Shown here one piece after another: positions 60,921 through 64,000 of a stretch of DNA of 64,000 bases. Positions within the stretch are counted from its first letter, which is position 1, and every line of letters starts with the position of its first letter. The stretch is from Eriocheir sinensis (Eukaryota > Arthropoda > Malacostraca > Decapoda > Varunidae): NCBI RefSeq assembly GCF_024679095.1, contig NW_026111624.1:186001-250000 (forward strand), read 5' to 3'. The translations under genes were made by a program, and so were the position numbers. Under the pieces are notes generated by a model. It saw only the letters and a list, made by a program, of their open reading frames with translations. It was not told the origin of the DNA and searched no databases.

Positions 60921-61926
60921 TATTTTTATTGATATTTATGGTATTTGTATACAAATTTACATTATTTTATTGTGTATTTTGACTATATATTTTTTTATAC
61001 GTATTACATTATTTAATGTATTTTGTTTATATATTTTATACAATTTTATATATATATGTGTATTTGTATAGGTATTTAGTTTTCTATATATATTTTGATA
61101 CAAATTTACATTATTTTTATGTATTTTGTATATATATTTCAATTCAAATTACTTATTTTTATGTGTGTTTTGTATATTCTATTTATTTTAATACAAATCA
61201 AATATTTTATGTTTTTACTTTAAAAAATGCGTTATTTAATTAGTATTTTGCATCTTAATTTTCATACCCAAATTTACATTATTTTATTAATATTTTCTGT
61301 ATTTATTTTGATACGAATTACATTATTTTATTTGTGTTTTGTATATATTTTTTATACATATTTACATTATTTAATGTGTTTTTGTATATATATTTGATAA
61401 ATTTATGTTATTTAAGTCTACTATATGTGTATATATTCTCATTCAAATTTACATTGTTTTATATGTATTTTGTATATGTATTTAAATACAAATTTACCTT
61501 ATTTTGTATGTATTTTGTATATTTATTTTCATACAAGTTTAAATTATTTTTGTGTATTTTGTATATAGTTTTATACAAATTTAGATTATTTATGTGTATT
61601 TTGTATATTTATTTTCATACAAATACACATTCTTTTCATGATATTTTGTTTATTTATTTTGACACGAATTAACATTATTTAAGGTGTATGTTGTCTATAT
61701 ATTTTTATAATTATTTAACTTATTTAATGTGTATTTTGTATATAAATTTCTATGAAATCTGCGTTATTTTTGTGTATTCGTATATATTTTGAAACAAATT
61801 TACATTGTTTTATGTGTATTTTGCATATTTTTCAATACAAATTTACCTTATTGTATGTATATTTTCTATATTAATTTTAATACAATTTGATTAATCTATG
61901 TGTATTTTTGTATATGTATTTTATAA
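60921..61926 (+). repeat. Satellite block, + orientation
   Basis: Order resembles about 41970-42430 and 6700-7500, with numerous one-base gains and losses. It ends at TTTTATAAAATATATGTAGT. Confidence 0.87.
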
Positions 61927-62055
61927 AATATATGTAGTTAAATTTGTATTTAAATACATGTACAAAATACACATAATATGTAAATTTGTATGAAATGAAA
62001 CAAATTCACATAAAATAACGGTGCATTTGTATAAAATAGATATACAAAATAATTT
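61927..62055 (-). repeat. Short inverted satellite segment
   Basis: About 130 bp of - monomers, with ACAAATTCACATAAAATAAC as at about 13335 and 10393, between two + blocks. Confidence 0.8.
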
Positions 62056-64000
62056 TATATATATTTTGTATACTTATTTTCTTACAAATTTAAATTATTT
62101 TTGTGTATTTTTGTATATAGTTTTATACAAACTTTGGTTATTTTATGAGTATTTTGTATATCTATTTTCATACAATACACATTCTTTTATTGATATTGTG
62201 TTTATTTATTTTGACGAAATTTAAATTATTTAATGTGTATTTTGTATATATATTTTTATACGTATTTACATCATTTCATGTGTATTGTATATATATTTTT
62301 ATAGAAATCTACGTTATATTATGTGTATTCGTATATCGATTTTTTAAACAAATTTAAACTTTTATGTATTTTGCATATTTTTCAATACAAATTTACCTTA
62401 TTGTATATACATTTTGTATATTAATTTTAATACAAATTTAATTATTCTATGTGTATTTTGTATATGTACTTTTATGAAAATATGCTTTATTTTATGGGTA
62501 TTTTGCATCTTTATTTTCATACAAATTTACGTTATTTTATTGATATTCTGCTCATTCATTTTGATACGATTTGACATTATTCTATGTGTTTTTTGTATAT
62601 ATTTTTCATACAAATTTGCGTTATTTTATGTGTATTTGTTTATATATTTTGACACAAATTTACAATATTTTATGGGTATTTTGTATATATTTCAAAAGAA
62701 ATCTACTTATTTTGCGTGTATAGTATTTTGAATATCTATTTTCACTACTAAACTCAAATTATTTTTTGTATTTTGTATATATTTCAATACAAATTTTAGT
62801 TATGTTATGTGTATTTTGTAAATCTATTTTCTCAATCAAATATATATTATTTTATTGGTATTTTGTTGATTTATATTGATACGAATTTACATTATTTTAT
62901 GTACTTTTATATATTTTTATTTTATACGCATTTACATTATTTAATATTTATTTTGAATATATAATTTTATACAAATTCATGGTATTTATGTGTATTTGTA
63001 TATATATTTTCATATAAATTTACATAGATTTTTATGTATATTTTGTTTATATTTTATTACAAATTTACCTTATTTTATGTTTATTTTGTATGCGTATTTT
63101 GTATTTATATTTATAAAATACTACATTCTTTTATTGGCATTATTTGTTTATTTATATTTTTGTTTCAATTTATTATTTTATGTGTATTTTGTTTACATTT
63201 TTTTGTACGCATTTACCTAATTTTATGTGTATTTTGTATATAAATTTTTATGGCTGAGATCTACGTTATTTTATATATATGTGTATTCGTATGTATATTT
63301 TTGAAACAAATTTACTTTGTTTTATATGTATTTTGCATATCTGTTTCAATGAGAAGTTTAACTTATTGTATGTGCATTTGGTACATTTATTTCAATGCAA
63401 ATTTAAATATTTTATGTGGGCATTTTTGGTATATAGTATTTTTATTAGAAATGCGCTATTTGATGGGAATTTTGCATCTTTATTTTCATACAAATTTACA
63501 TTATTTTATTGTATTCAGTGAATTTTTTTTGATACGATCTTACATTATTCTATTTGTTTTTTTGTATATATGTTTTTATACATATTTACATTATTTAATG
63601 TATATCTTGCATCATATATTTCATAAATTTATTATCTATTATTTATTTTCATACAAATACACATTCTTTTCATGATATTTTGTTTATTTATTTGACATGA
63701 ATTTACATTAATTTTAATTTGTATTTTATATATATTTTATACGTATTTACATAATTTCATATGTATTTTGACATATATTTCTATAGAAATCTACGTTATT
63801 TTATGTGTATTCGTATATATATTTTGAAACAAATTTACAATGTTTTACGTTGTATTTCTTTTGCTTTTTTCAATAAATTTACCTTATTGACATTAATGTG
63901 TGCATTTTGTATTAATTTTAATATAAATTTAATTATTCTATGTGTATTTTTGTATATGTATTTTAAAAAAAATATGTTTTTATCTTATGGGTATTTTGCA
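62056..64000 (+). repeat. Satellite block, + orientation, to the window end
   Basis: Order follows about 3570-4560 at first (ATTCTGCTCATTCATTTTG at about 62545, TTTCAAAAGAAAT at about 62690). It then resembles 52250-53150. Unusual insertions interrupt monomers, such as ATGGCTGAGATC near 63251 and TTGACATTAATG near 63888. The array continues past the window edge. Confidence 0.88.

Overview
This window is almost wholly non-coding. About 62 of its 64 kb is one extremely AT-rich satellite family. The monomer is 44-45 bp and recurs from end to end. In what I call the '+' orientation it reads TATGTGTATTTTGTATAT, then a T-rich stretch, then TTATACAAATTTACATTAT, with only about 5 G/C in 45 bases. The consensus contains no TAA, TAG or TGA in any forward frame, while its reverse complement is full of TAA. 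Every array in '+' orientation is therefore spuriously open in all forward frames, with 15-residue periodic Tyr/Phe/Ile/Leu-rich pseudo-peptides, and every '-' array is spuriously open on the other strand. I call none of these ORFs as genes.

The only sequence with protein-coding ancestry is about 40840-41800. It is the 5'-truncated, frame-broken 3' end of a non-LTR (LINE-like) retrotransposon, starting at the reverse-transcriptase YADD motif and running into an A-rich tail. Its protein style (YADD, DWGKKN, NASKTQ, RPRMEYASHV, FYRYFHADC, GKLWNNLP) resembles elements I recall as very abundant in decapod crustacean genomes. I therefore suggest a decapod crustacean (crab or shrimp type) nuclear genome. 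That is an unverified inference from memory.

Layout: the satellite is broken into about 45 blocks that alternate in orientation. There are long same-orientation runs at 1-10 kb (mostly +), 10-25 kb (mostly -) and 55.5-60.7 kb (-). There is rapid alternation with blocks of 0.3-1.7 kb at 25-40 kb and 45-55 kb. Switch points are not random: several recur as the same junction sequence, sometimes as inverted copies. Monomer variants occur in fixed order as higher-order repeats, with spacings of about 710-724 bp (16 monomers) and 513-532 bp (12 monomers). Larger duplications up to about 3 kb, direct and inverted, lie on top of this.

Eight long (TA)n tracts of about 110-240 bp are present. Some lie at a recurrent '-' | (TA)n | '+' junction; others are expansions inside a monomer whose unexpanded paralogue is elsewhere in the window. 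The retrotransposon sits inside one junction-type (TA)n tract, and at least two 'empty' copies of that junction are also in the window.

I see no tRNA, rRNA, CRISPR array, host gene, promoter or terminator that I can support. Block boundaries are read by eye and are good to roughly 5-20 bases. Long-range correspondences rest on landmark order, not on computed alignments.
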